63,562 nucleotides of DNA from an uncultured Altererythrobacter sp. GTDB lineage: Bacteria; Pseudomonadota; Alphaproteobacteria; Sphingomonadales; Sphingomonadaceae. The stretch is taken from NCBI GenBank assembly GCA_946886565.1, contig CAMPIX010000015.1, forward strand, positions 1 through 63,562. The letters run 5' to 3'. This document shows positions 17,394 through 25,954 of this stretch, in pieces; within the stretch, counting starts at the first letter, position 1; each line of letters begins with the position of its first letter. Both the position numbers and the translations under genes were made by a program. Below the pieces are notes generated by a model. It had not been told where the DNA came from, searched no databases, and worked only from the letters and a program-made list of their open reading frames with translations.

Positions 17394-19235
17394 CTAAGCA
17401 GACTTGAGCCGGCCGTACTCTTCGCCGGCATCGGCCGAGCGATACTTCCATCCGAGCGGACCACTGGCGACGTGAACCCGATTGCGCCCCGCGGCCTTGG
17501 CTGAATAGAGCGGCGCGTCGGCCGTTTGCAGCGCCAGCGAGACGCTGCATGGTTCGCGCAGATGCGCCACCCCGACCGAGGCCGAGATTCCGAACGAATT
17601 GCCGTCGGCATCGCGTATCTGATGCTCGTGAATCTGCTCGCGCAGTCGTTCGCATACATCCACCGTCAAGCCCACCGCGGCGTGGCGCGCGACAAGCCCG
17701 AATTCCTCGCCGCCCAAGCGGGCGAAATAACAGTTCTCGCTCGAGAGACGCCGCATGATCCGGGCAACGTGCTTGAGAACGAGATCGCCGACATCGTGTC
17801 CGTAACGATCGTTGATCGACTTGAAGTGATCGAGATCGATGATAGCGAGCGAGAATGGACGCTCGGCGGCACCGGCCAGCGCCGGCTCCAGTTCCTTCAG
17901 GAACGCGCGCCGATTGGGCAGCCCGGTGAGCGGATCGGTCGATGCGTCGCGCGCAGCCTGCAACTCGTCCTCCTTGCGCGCAGTCACGTCGCGCACGGTG
18001 ACGACGAACCCGTCGATCGCGTCGCGGCTTTCGCCGACCGCGCGAATCTTCGCCTCGAACCAGGCGATTTCATCCTCCCGCGTCACCGGCCGCTCGAGCA
18101 CTTTGGTAGCACCTGGCTCTGCTGCGGCCCTCGCTAGCAACTCGTCGATGAGTTCCTCGTCGAGCGGCTCGAAGAAGGCGGTCAGCGATCTGTCCGCGAG
18201 GTCGTCGAGACCGCTCAGGCGATAACTCGCGGGGGATGCGAAGCGGATCTTGCCGTTCGCACCGAGGCTCAGCATCGCATCGTCCGAATGGTCCGAGATC
18301 ATGCGATAGAGCGCCTCGCGCCGAGTGATCGTGCCCTGCACGATCTCGCGATGCTTGAGCGCGGCCGAAAGCGGCATCGAAGCAAGCAGCATGACCGCCA
18401 GATAGAACTGAAGAAACGTCGCCTGTTTGCCGAGTGGCAGATCGAGCGAGGCGAATATCCCGACGTCGAGAGCCAACGACGCCGACGCCATGACCGCGAT
18501 AACCAGTATCGAGACCGCGCCGCCGATTCGCCCGAGCCGGAAGCTCGCGAGGATGGCCGGCAATATCGGCAGGAAGATGAGCGGAAAGGCGGCCTGGTAG
18601 AATGCGATCGCTGCAACCGCGATGTTGGCCAGCGTGAGCAATGCGAGTTCCCACCAGCCCTGCCGCGTTGCGACTTTCACCAGACCCGCCACGCTTCCAC
18701 GCGCGAACAGGATTGCCAGCGGGGAGGCCAGGAGCGTTCCGAGCCCATGCCCGGCGAACCATTCTGCCGCATGGCTCCACCACGCCCCGCCACCGACGAC
18801 TTGCGCGACCAGGAGGCCGCCGGGGATCGACGCCACGCCGGGACCGACGACACCGGCGACGGCCACGAGCTTCACGAAGCCCGACCAGCTTTCGAGATAA
18901 TCGCGCGCGGGCCTTAGCTGGACGAGCAGGCCGGCGATAAGAGCCGCTTCGAAGACGTTCACGATCGCCAGCGGCGCCGCGATCGCCGGACCGAAGCCGA
19001 ACACGGCGGTCGCGCACATGCTCAGACAGGCGAAATAGATCAGCGTGCGCGGCCACGCACGCGGAGGGAGGCTGATCAACAGCGCCGAAAGAATCGCGGT
19101 CCCGAACCACACGAGCGCCAAGCCGCCGCTGAACCGCGTCGAGTAGATCGTGAACGACGTCACCACGACGAACGCGACCGCGAACGCGAACGTCCGCCAT
19201 CCCGATTCCATGGTAGCTCGCTGGGTTTCGGCCAT
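17394..19235 (-). CDS. MASE1-PAS-GGDEF diguanylate cyclase
   Basis: A 613-residue membrane protein predicted to make cyclic di-GMP. About eight membrane helices in the N-terminal part (about 1-290) resemble a MASE1 sensor (FGFGPAIAAPLAIVNVFEAAL, then PLAILFARGS). A PAS domain (about 315-425) precedes the GGDEF domain (about 440-605). The active loop is GGEEF at 508-512, with the upstream IDLDHFKSINDRYGH metal/nucleotide motif intact. The RxxD inhibitory site that normally stands five residues before GGEEF is absent (SENC there). The start is the ATG at 19235; the frame to 19718 is antisense to the phosphatase. It sits 107 bp behind the phosphatase gene and may have its own promoter. Confidence 0.9.
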   Translation of the reverse strand: MAETQRATMESGWRTFAFAVAFVVVTSFTIYSTRFSGGLALVWFGTAILSALLISLPPRAWPRTLIYFACLSMCATAVFGFGPAIAAPLAIVNVFEAALIAGLLVQLRPARDYLESWSGFVKLVAVAGVVGPGVASIPGGLLVAQVVGGGAWWSHAAEWFAGHGLGTLLASPLAILFARGSVAGLVKVATRQGWWELALLTLANIAVAAIAFYQAAFPLIFLPILPAILASFRLGRIGGAVSILVIAVMASASLALDVGIFASLDLPLGKQATFLQFYLAVMLLASMPLSAALKHREIVQGTITRREALYRMISDHSDDAMLSLGANGKIRFASPASYRLSGLDDLADRSLTAFFEPLDEELIDELLARAAAEPGATKVLERPVTREDEIAWFEAKIRAVGESRDAIDGFVVTVRDVTARKEDELQAARDASTDPLTGLPNRRAFLKELEPALAGAAERPFSLAIIDLDHFKSINDRYGHDVGDLVLKHVARIMRRLSSENCYFARLGGEEFGLVARHAAVGLTVDVCERLREQIHEHQIRDADGNSFGISASVGVAHLREPCSVSLALQTADAPLYSAKAAGRNRVHVASGPLGWKYRSADAGEEYGRLKSA

Positions 19236-19342
19236 GCGACCCGGATGAACGAATTGGGTTAAGATTTGGCGAGGATTGCCGCCGAAACCCAGGTTGGCGG
19301 TCGGGAGACGGCCGGCTGGATTGCCAACGATTTCTGAGGACT

Positions 19343-20071
19343 TCAGCCGAAGGCGATCAGCACGAGCGAGATGTTGTCGCCGCCGTCGCGCTGGAGCGCA
19401 TTCGTGAGAAGCCGGTCGGCCTGTGAGTCGAGCGGTTCGGGGTGGGCCACGTCGCGGTCGCATAGCGAGCGCGACAGGCCGTCGGTGCACAGCAGCAGCC
19501 GGTCGCCCGGCGCGAGCCGGTGCGAGGTGCGATCGATGATCACCGCCTCGCCCACGCCCAATGCGCTGGTGATGACATTCGCTCGCGGATGATGCGCCGC
19601 CTGCTCGGGCGTGAGAGCCCCGGCGTCGACGAGCTGTTGCACGACACTGTGGTCGCGGGTCAGCAGCCGCAACGTGCCGCCGCGGATCAGGTAGGCGCGG
19701 CTGTCCCCTGCCCAGCAAAGCTGCGCCCGATCGCCATCTATGTGCAGAACCACCGCCGTAGTGCCGCTATCTCCCCCGCCGGCGCCCAGAATCGCCGCAT
19801 TGGCACGAGCCAGCGCCTGCGCGATCGCCTCCTGCGAAACCGGCGTGGGAATTTGCGACAGGTGGCTGATGAGGCTTTCCGCCGCCTCGCCGCCGCCGCT
19901 ATGCCCGCCCATTCCGTCGGCCACCGCCCAGAGCCGCACGTCGAACCGATCGAGCACGCGATCCTCGTTGATCTCGCGCACGCGCCCGACATGGGAGCGG
20001 CTGGTCGATGCGACATTCGGTTCGTCGGCGCCGTGACGGCGCGCAGCGAACCGCCGCAGGATCGCGTTCAC
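19343..20071 (-). CDS. PP2C-family serine/threonine phosphatase (PppA/Stp-like)
   Basis: A 242-residue metal-dependent phosphatase that should reverse Ser/Thr phosphorylation by the kinase encoded two genes upstream. PP2C motifs are present in order: NEDRVLDRFDVRLWAVADGMGGH, SGTTAVVLHI, CWAGDSRAYLIR, LLLCTDGLS and the metal-binding GGDNISLVLI at the end. There is no membrane segment. The GTG start at 20071 overlaps the FHA-gene stop as GTGA, so translation is coupled. The longer open frame to 20437 is antisense-like extension. Kinase, FHA and PP2C together are the same trio as the PpkA-Fha-PppA control module of type VI secretion. Confidence 0.9.
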   Translation of the reverse strand: MNAILRRFAARRHGADEPNVASTSRSHVGRVREINEDRVLDRFDVRLWAVADGMGGHSGGGEAAESLISHLSQIPTPVSQEAIAQALARANAAILGAGGGDSGTTAVVLHIDGDRAQLCWAGDSRAYLIRGGTLRLLTRDHSVVQQLVDAGALTPEQAAHHPRANVITSALGVGEAVIIDRTSHRLAPGDRLLLCTDGLSRSLCDRDVAHPEPLDSQADRLLTNALQRDGGDNISLVLIAFG

Positions 20072-21084
20072 GCCGGATCGCCCCGGTTGAGCGCCGCTTC
20101 GGTTCGATCGTAGGCGGCCACGAACGCCTGATCGAGCGCGCCAGGAATGCCGCCGTCGATCTCGGCAAAGAGATGGGCATGGCGGCGACCGGTCTCTTCC
20201 GCGAGCAGTGCGCCACGGCTTTTGAGCAGCGTTGGCCGCGCCGTCACCGCGGCATCGATCGCCTCCGGATCGAAGCGACCCACGGCATAGCGCAGGCTCC
20301 CCTGCATCCCGGCGAACGTCGCCACCAGATGGCGTTTCACGTCGCGAAACGAGGACTGGACCGCCGCGGGACCCGAAAGGAACCCGGACGATCCCGCGAG
20401 CAGAAGATCGACCGCCAGACGCTGTGACGGCGCCCACTTGAACGGGTTGTTGCCCTCGCCGGAGATCGTCGTGCGGTTGAGCTGATAGCGCGCGCGGGCG
20501 CGGTTGCGCTCGGTCATCAGGTCGCCGATGCCGAGCACCATCTGGCGATAGAGCGCGCCCGCCCGGCGCATGATCTCGGCCGGGTCCTCGCTCGACAGCA
20601 GCGATGAATCGAGGCCGGCCCCGTCACAGAACGCTTCCAGCAACGAACCATCGGCGACGGTTGGCACCGGGGCGGGATCTTTCCATTCGCTCGGGACCTC
20701 GATCGAATCGCCGAGTGGTGGGCTCAGAACCATCGTGCGGTCGCCTCCGACATCGGCGATGGCGGCATGGGGAGCCCGCGTGGCGACGATGCGGAATCGC
20801 CCGAGCCGCAGTGCGCCGGGGAGTGACACGGGCGTGTCCTCCCCGTCGGGGAAGCGCGTGCCCGCGATATCGTCGAACACGCCGTTCGTGCCGGTCACGC
20901 GGAGCGCGAGGCCCTCGCGATCGACGCGCAATTCGCAATGGTTGCGCGAGATCGCGCAATCGGGGTCGGCGATCGGCCAACCCGCCGCGGGATCGCGCCC
21001 GATCGTGAGTACGCCGGTCTGCAGCAGCCGTGCGTCGATCGGCTGGATCGCGTCGTCGGCGTCGAACAGCTGGAGCATGTACAT
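20068..21084 (-). CDS. FHA-domain protein, TagH-like (type VI secretion-associated type)
   Basis: A 338-residue cytosolic protein. The N-terminal FHA domain (about 5-95) has the phosphothreonine-binding pattern GRDPAAGW and ISRNHCELRV. The C-terminal half (about 160-335) has the GEGNNPFKWAPSQRLAVDLL and helical segments typical of the TagH family (TIGR03354-like) that accompanies type VI secretion kinases. It therefore probably binds a phosphothreonine made by the neighbouring kinase. The start ATG at 21084 is preceded by GGAG and another in-frame ATG follows 6 bp on. It is 11 bp behind the kinase and overlaps the phosphatase by 4 bp. No secretion genes are near. Confidence 0.85.
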   Translation of the reverse strand: MYMLQLFDADDAIQPIDARLLQTGVLTIGRDPAAGWPIADPDCAISRNHCELRVDREGLALRVTGTNGVFDDIAGTRFPDGEDTPVSLPGALRLGRFRIVATRAPHAAIADVGGDRTMVLSPPLGDSIEVPSEWKDPAPVPTVADGSLLEAFCDGAGLDSSLLSSEDPAEIMRRAGALYRQMVLGIGDLMTERNRARARYQLNRTTISGEGNNPFKWAPSQRLAVDLLLAGSSGFLSGPAAVQSSFRDVKRHLVATFAGMQGSLRYAVGRFDPEAIDAAVTARPTLLKSRGALLAEETGRRHAHLFAEIDGGIPGALDQAFVAAYDRTEAALNRGDPA

Positions 21085-21095
21085 CCCGGCGCTCC

Positions 21096-22748
21096 TCAGG
21101 CCGCGATCCGGGTGGCGAGCATAGCGGCCTCGGCTTCCCTGCCGGAAGCGGAGGCGCGCGTCTCGGCGGTCGCCGCCGCGCGATTGAACGCGTCGAACGC
21201 ATCGCCGAATTCGTCGCGACGATTGTGCGAAATGCGAAACGCGAAATCGCCGTTCGCCGCGTCGTCGAGCGCGCGGCGAAGCCGGCGCAGCGGCCGGGCG
21301 ACCATCGCACCGCTCAGGTAGCCGACCAGCAGGACGACCGCGATGACGATCAGCGAAAGCGCGGCGAGGAGCGATTTCGAGGTCGCGATCGCGGCATCCA
21401 GAGCATCGCGCGAGAGCACCAGATCGACCGTGCCGAAGCGCGCGCCCGCGTAGTTTATCGGGTGAACGAAACGCAGACCGGCGCCCGCGCCCAGACCGGG
21501 CGCACTGGTGACGCGGCGGTCTCCCTCTTCCATGATCGCGGTTTCGCCGGCTTTTGCCCGATATCTCTGGCCGATCAGGCTCTTGTCGGTTGCCGCACGC
21601 ACGATTCCGTCGACATCGGCGACGACGATGTTTCGCACACCTTGGTCCTGCGCCGCCGCGGTAACGAAGGCCTGGAGGGCAGTCCAATCCTGCTCGGCGG
21701 GCGGCAATCCGGCGTTGTCGGCCGCGGCGACCGCCGCATTCCCCGTGACGAACGCCGCAATGCTGTTGCCGGAGATCGCGGCCATTTGCTCGAGCGCGCG
21801 CTGCTCGCGCTCGAGAATCGTGTAAACGCAGGCGGCGAGCGCGAGCGCGGTCACCGCGAACAGCGCGAGAGGAAGCTTGAACCGCAGCGACAGCCCGCGC
21901 CGCGACGGCGCAGTCTCGCGCTCGGCCAGCAGCTCGCGGTCGATCGCCGCGAGCAGCGCGGCCCCGTCGGAGAAGCGCTGCTCGGGCTTCTTCGCGAGCA
22001 ACTTGTCGATGATGAAGCGGAAGCCTGGCGGGCAATCGCCGGCGGCATCGCCGATCGGCGCGACTTTCTCCTGCGCGATCTGGATCGCGAGCACGGCCAG
22101 GCCGGTGCCGGGAAAGGCCGGCTTGCCGGTCAGCATCTCGTAGAGCACGACGCCGAGCGAGAACAGGTCCGACCGCGCATCGACCGGCAGGTTCAGCGCC
22201 TGCTCGGGGCTCATATAGCGCGGCGTGCCGACGAACTGGCCGACCTGCGTCCTGGCCAGTCCGGCCTGGTCGACCTCACCCACCCGCGCGACGCCGAAAT
22301 CGAGCAGCTTGGCGGTCGACCCGTCCGCGGAGATGAGAATGTTCGACGGCTTGACGTCGCGATGGACGACCCCGGCGCGGTGCGCGAAGGCGAGCGCGTC
22401 GGCGAGCTGGCGCGCGAGGCGCAGAACGCGCTCGTAAGGCATGCGCCCGTGCGCGTGGAGCCACTCGTCGAGCGGCTGGCCGTCGACCAGCTCCATCGCG
22501 ATATAGGCCACCCCCTCCACTTCGCCGACGTCGTAGATCGTGGCGATATTGGCGTGGCTCAGCGCCCCGGCCGCGCGCGCCTCCCGCACGAAGCGCGCGC
22601 CGAGTTCGGGATCGCTCGCGAACTGCGGCTTGAGGACTTTGATCGCGACGGTGCGGCCGATATCCGGATCGTGCGCGCGATAGACGTCGGCCATCGCGCC
22701 CTCTCCCAGGCGTCCTTCGATCCGATAGCGACCAAGTGTCGTGGCCAT
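21096..22748 (-). CDS. Transmembrane serine/threonine protein kinase with periplasmic sensor and C-terminal HAMP
   Basis: A 550-residue Hanks-type kinase (domain about 8-265). It has the glycine loop GEGAMADV, catalytic Lys37, HRDVKPSN at 129-136, DFG at 150-152, and GTPRYMSPEQ as activation end. A membrane helix follows (about 290-312), then a periplasmic region of about 150 residues with a Cache-like look (VVADVDGIVRAATDKSLIG). A second helix (about 460-482) and a short HAMP segment (RPLRRLRRALDDAANGDF) close the protein. Nothing follows HAMP, so the output is the N-terminal kinase, which is an unusual order. Neighbouring FHA and PP2C genes are its likely reader and eraser. Confidence 0.92.
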   Translation of the reverse strand: MATTLGRYRIEGRLGEGAMADVYRAHDPDIGRTVAIKVLKPQFASDPELGARFVREARAAGALSHANIATIYDVGEVEGVAYIAMELVDGQPLDEWLHAHGRMPYERVLRLARQLADALAFAHRAGVVHRDVKPSNILISADGSTAKLLDFGVARVGEVDQAGLARTQVGQFVGTPRYMSPEQALNLPVDARSDLFSLGVVLYEMLTGKPAFPGTGLAVLAIQIAQEKVAPIGDAAGDCPPGFRFIIDKLLAKKPEQRFSDGAALLAAIDRELLAERETAPSRRGLSLRFKLPLALFAVTALALAACVYTILEREQRALEQMAAISGNSIAAFVTGNAAVAAADNAGLPPAEQDWTALQAFVTAAAQDQGVRNIVVADVDGIVRAATDKSLIGQRYRAKAGETAIMEEGDRRVTSAPGLGAGAGLRFVHPINYAGARFGTVDLVLSRDALDAAIATSKSLLAALSLIVIAVVLLVGYLSGAMVARPLRRLRRALDDAANGDFAFRISHNRRDEFGDAFDAFNRAAATAETRASASGREAEAAMLATRIAA

Positions 22749-22810
22749 TCAGTGCGTCCCTTGCAAACCCGTTTGTCCGAGACGTTTATCCTCAATGCCT
22801 TAGCAACCAA

Positions 22811-23557
22811 TTACCGTCGCGATCGCACCGTTCTGGCGATCCGCTCGGCCCGCGCCAGGTCTGCTGCAATCGCGGCGTTGCCAGGATCGAGTGCGGCCGC
22901 GCGGCGCAGAAGGGTGAGCGCCTGCGATATCTTGCCCTGATTGAGCGCGGTCAGACCGGCCGAGCGAGCGCGCTGTGCCGCGGCGGGATCGCCGGACTTT
23001 CGTGCGGGCGGCTCGGGCGCCGGCGCTTCGGCGGCGGAGGGCCGCTCACGCGGAGTCGAGGCGGGCGGCGAACTGCTGCGTGCAGGCTCGCTGCGCCGCG
23101 CGGGTTCGGCACGATGCGGCTGACCGGGGATGCGCAATTCGGTGCCGGGCGCGAGGTCTGCCGGAGTGTCGATCCCGTTATACTGCGCGAGCTGGTACGA
23201 TTTCAGGCGGTTGCCGAGGAAACGCTCGGCGAGAGCCGACATCGTATCGCCGGGCTGCACCGTATAGGGATAGCTGGCGGGTCCGAGGGCTTCTCTCGCA
23301 TCGATCTCGATACCCTGGAGCAGCACGAGCAACGAGGGATTCATCGGATCGCGCTCGAGCGCGTGCTTGATCCGCCGCTTGGCCGCGCCCGGCTCGCCGC
23401 GATCGAGCAGCGCGGCGATATCTTCGATCTCGTCGGGGGCGGTCGGCGCCGTGGAAGAGGTTGCAGCGATATCCTTGGGACCGCTCGAGCAGGCGCCCAG
23501 CGCCAGCACGGCCGCAAGCATCGGAACAACAAGATAGGGACGCGGAAGCGCGGTCAT
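22811..23557 (-). CDS. LysM and TPR-like lipoprotein
   Basis: A 248-residue lipoprotein with lipobox LGAC and Cys23 as the lipidated residue. Ser at +2 suggests outer-membrane sorting. A short helical repeat (about 43-90) precedes a LysM domain (about 98-143; YTVQPGDTMSALAERFLGN), which binds peptidoglycan. A Pro/Ala/Arg-rich linker and a C-terminal TPR-like pair of helices (about 200-240) complete it. It overlaps the EAL gene by ATGA and is 62 bp upstream of the kinase. It could report on or scaffold at the cell wall for the kinase sensor; that link is inference from gene order. Confidence 0.85.
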   Translation of the reverse strand: MTALPRPYLVVPMLAAVLALGACSSGPKDIAATSSTAPTAPDEIEDIAALLDRGEPGAAKRRIKHALERDPMNPSLLVLLQGIEIDAREALGPASYPYTVQPGDTMSALAERFLGNRLKSYQLAQYNGIDTPADLAPGTELRIPGQPHRAEPARRSEPARSSSPPASTPRERPSAAEAPAPEPPARKSGDPAAAQRARSAGLTALNQGKISQALTLLRRAAALDPGNAAIAADLARAERIARTVRSRR

Positions 23558-25065
23558 GCACGAAGGCTTTCGGATGGGCGACTATCGCCTGGCCGCAACA
23601 ATCGGCCGAGCGAGTGGGTATCGCGAACGAAGTCGAAGAACGCGGCGCTGCCCAGCGGGCGCGAGAAATAATAGCCCTGAAACAGTTCGCATCCGTGCGT
23701 TCGCAGCCACGCATATTCGGCGGCGGTTTCCACGCCCTCGGCGAGCACCTTGATCCCCAGGCCGCGACCCAGCGCGAGAATGCTCGCGCAGATTGCCTGA
23801 CTGGCGCGCCGCCGCTGGACATCGGTGACGAACGCGCGGTCGATCTTGATCTTGTCGAAACCCACCGCGACCAGCGAGGCGAAACTCGAATATCCGGTGC
23901 CGAAATCGTCGATCGCGATGCGGATGCCGTTCGCGCGGAGCGCTTCGAACAGGCGCTGCGCGCGATCGCCTTCGGCCAGCGCCACGCTCTCGGTCAGTTC
24001 GATTTCGAGCGCGTCGCCTCCCAGCCCGTGCCGCGCCAGCGTGCGACCGATCAGCACCGGCAGATCGTCGGTCTCCAGCTGCCGGCCAGAGACGTTGACC
24101 GCGACGCGCAGGTCGGCAAGGCCCTCGTCGCGCCAGTGCCGCGCCTCACGCGCGGCGTGGTTGAGCGCCCACAGGCCGATCTCGTGCGAAAGGCCGGCGG
24201 CCTCCATGATCGGGATGAAACGCGCCGGCGGCACCTCGCCGCGTTGGGCATGCTGCCACCGGATCAACGCCTCGGCGCCGCAGACGCGGCCCCGCCCGGC
24301 ATCGACCAGCGGCTGAAACTGCATCCGCAGCTCGTCGCGGTCGACCGCCTGGCGCAAGTCCTGCTCGACCTGGTAGCGTTCGCGCGCCTGAACCCCCGGA
24401 TCGATGCTCGCGATGGCTCCTCGAACGTCACCGATCAGCGGCACCGAGAACGACGAAAGCGTCTGCGACAACAGCGCTTGCGCCGAACTCTCGGAGGGGT
24501 CGAAACGTCCGGTGCGCACCGCGATCTCGGGCAGGATCTCGCGGTCGCCGTCGGTCCAGCGATCGCCGAGCGCATAGGCGAGCGCGGCGATCTCGGCTTC
24601 GGCCTGCGCAGGCTCGACCTCGTGCCCGATCCAGATCGCGAGGTGCGTGCGGTCGGTCTGGGCGAGCAGGCGCGTGGGCGGCAGCATTGCGCCCAGCCGA
24701 TCGACGATTGCCAGCAACAGCCGCTCAGCGAGCGCCGGATCGAAGGCGCAAAGCCGATCGTAGTCGCGAAGGGCGAGCAACGCGAGCGTGCCGCCACCGT
24801 CGCTCGTCATGCGTGCGATCAGCGGTTCGCGCGTCGGCAAACCGGAAACGGCGTGCATATGGAGCAGGCGATGCTCGGGAATTGCGGGCTGGTCGGCCAA
24901 CGCTCCGAGAGCTGCGGCGGCCCGCCCGGCGAGCGATCCCCGCGTGCCCTGCCCCAGAACCTGCTCCGCCCGCGCGACAGGTGCGCGAAGACGCAGCCAT
25001 TGATGAGCCAGCGCTATCCCAAGCGCCAGGCTGACGACACAAAGAAGCAGGATGACCGTCAGCAT
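23554..25065 (-). CDS. EAL-domain cyclic di-GMP phosphodiesterase with degenerate GGDEF
   Basis: A 503-residue protein with an N-terminal membrane helix (about 1-22) and a degenerate GGDEF-like domain (about 70-215) that lacks the GGDEF loop (LAQTDRTHLAIW stands in its place). A complete EAL domain follows (about 235-485). Catalytic positions are kept: EALIRW from Glu265, NVSGRQL, ELTES, IDDFGTGYSS, KIDRAF and EGVET. It should therefore hydrolyse c-di-GMP. It is the first gene of the minus-strand signalling set and overlaps the LysM lipoprotein gene by 4 bp. Confidence 0.92.
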   Translation of the reverse strand: MLTVILLLCVVSLALGIALAHQWLRLRAPVARAEQVLGQGTRGSLAGRAAAALGALADQPAIPEHRLLHMHAVSGLPTREPLIARMTSDGGGTLALLALRDYDRLCAFDPALAERLLLAIVDRLGAMLPPTRLLAQTDRTHLAIWIGHEVEPAQAEAEIAALAYALGDRWTDGDREILPEIAVRTGRFDPSESSAQALLSQTLSSFSVPLIGDVRGAIASIDPGVQARERYQVEQDLRQAVDRDELRMQFQPLVDAGRGRVCGAEALIRWQHAQRGEVPPARFIPIMEAAGLSHEIGLWALNHAAREARHWRDEGLADLRVAVNVSGRQLETDDLPVLIGRTLARHGLGGDALEIELTESVALAEGDRAQRLFEALRANGIRIAIDDFGTGYSSFASLVAVGFDKIKIDRAFVTDVQRRRASQAICASILALGRGLGIKVLAEGVETAAEYAWLRTHGCELFQGYYFSRPLGSAAFFDFVRDTHSLGRLLRPGDSRPSESLRA

Positions 25066-25137
25066 CGCGCCCTCGCGCGGAGCCCAATCGCATTCCGGTT
25101 TCTCGCCCCGCTCATGCGCAGAACTGTAAAATTCAAA

Positions 25138-25166
25138 GATTTAAAAAGGCTTAGTCGGGCATTCAA
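25138..25166 (-). promoter_or_regulatory. Candidate sigma-70-like promoter for the signalling operon
   Basis: On the minus strand TTGAAT (25166-25161), a 17-bp spacer and TAAATC (25143-25138) stand about 70 bp before the EAL start, in an AT-rich pocket of a GC-rich region. It is the only promoter-like element seen in the 190-bp gap at 25066-25256. Confidence 0.4.
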
Positions 25167-25256
25167 GTTCCAGCGAGGACTTCACTGACGTCGGACCTCG
25201 AAGTCGATCTGTGGCCGCGAGGTCGAACCGGACCAGCCCGGGCGACGCCCCTGCTC

Positions 25257-25943
25257 TTACCAGTTCAGATGATCGACGCCGTGGACCAGCGCGCCGCCGA
25301 ACCAGCCCTGCACGAGAATCGCTGCGGTCAGGATCGAGAGCGCCACGATCATACCGGATCCGCGAATCCGCGCCGGACGGGTCAGCGCAAGCAAGCCCGT
25401 TGCGAACGCGCCGATACCGATACCGGTGCCGAGCCAGCGGTGGCTCAGCATCACCCAGTCGTCGAGGCTGGTATCGAAACCACCGCCGAGCCAGCCCGAG
25501 AGCATCGCGAACGGTGCGGTTATCCCTGCAGTGACGACGAGAAACCGCACCGGCTGGGCGAATCCGGGCCTTCTGCGGCCGACGATGGCGGTGAACAGAG
25601 CCGCCGGAATGAACGCGATCGGGAAATGCACCAGCATGGGATGAAACCGGCCCAGCCAGTCGAGCAATCGGGCGGCAAAAGTCTGCTGTTCGTTGGCTTC
25701 GCGCGTCCCGGCCATGCTATTGGGATCGGCGGCCATGGCCGCGTGGCCGCTGGGCAAGCCGGTTGCGGGGGAACCGTGGGCGCCGGTCCGCGGCGCTTCG
25801 ACCTGCGCCGCCTCCTGCTTCGCCCTGTGATCCTTGTGCGCCGTGGCCGGGCCGGCAAACACCGATATCATCGCGAGGCAGGCAATGATCGACAGCGCTC
25901 GCAGCTGGGCAAGCCAACGCCGATGACCGAATGCGATGATCAT
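25257..25943 (-). CDS. DUF2231-type membrane protein of the copper operon
   Basis: A 228-residue inner-membrane protein with an N-terminal signal-like helix and a His-containing periplasmic segment (about 36-80). Four further helices carry the DUF2231-type motifs RFHPMLVHFPIAFIPAALF and MLSHRWLGTGIG. Histidines within or near helices suggest heme or metal binding. The ATG at 25943 is chosen because AAGGGAAG stands just before it. The longer frame from 25964 would run into the copB C-terminus. It is 11 bp behind copB and last in the copper operon. A role in copper tolerance is inferred from position only. Confidence 0.8.
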   Translation of the reverse strand: MIIAFGHRRWLAQLRALSIIACLAMISVFAGPATAHKDHRAKQEAAQVEAPRTGAHGSPATGLPSGHAAMAADPNSMAGTREANEQQTFAARLLDWLGRFHPMLVHFPIAFIPAALFTAIVGRRRPGFAQPVRFLVVTAGITAPFAMLSGWLGGGFDTSLDDWVMLSHRWLGTGIGIGAFATGLLALTRPARIRGSGMIVALSILTAAILVQGWFGGALVHGVDHLNW

Positions 25944-25954
25944 CGTTCTTCCCT

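Noticed and set aside
17394..25065. Part of a type VI secretion locus
   Set aside because: Only the kinase/FHA/phosphatase regulators are present; no tube, sheath, baseplate, membrane-complex or ATPase gene is seen in the window.
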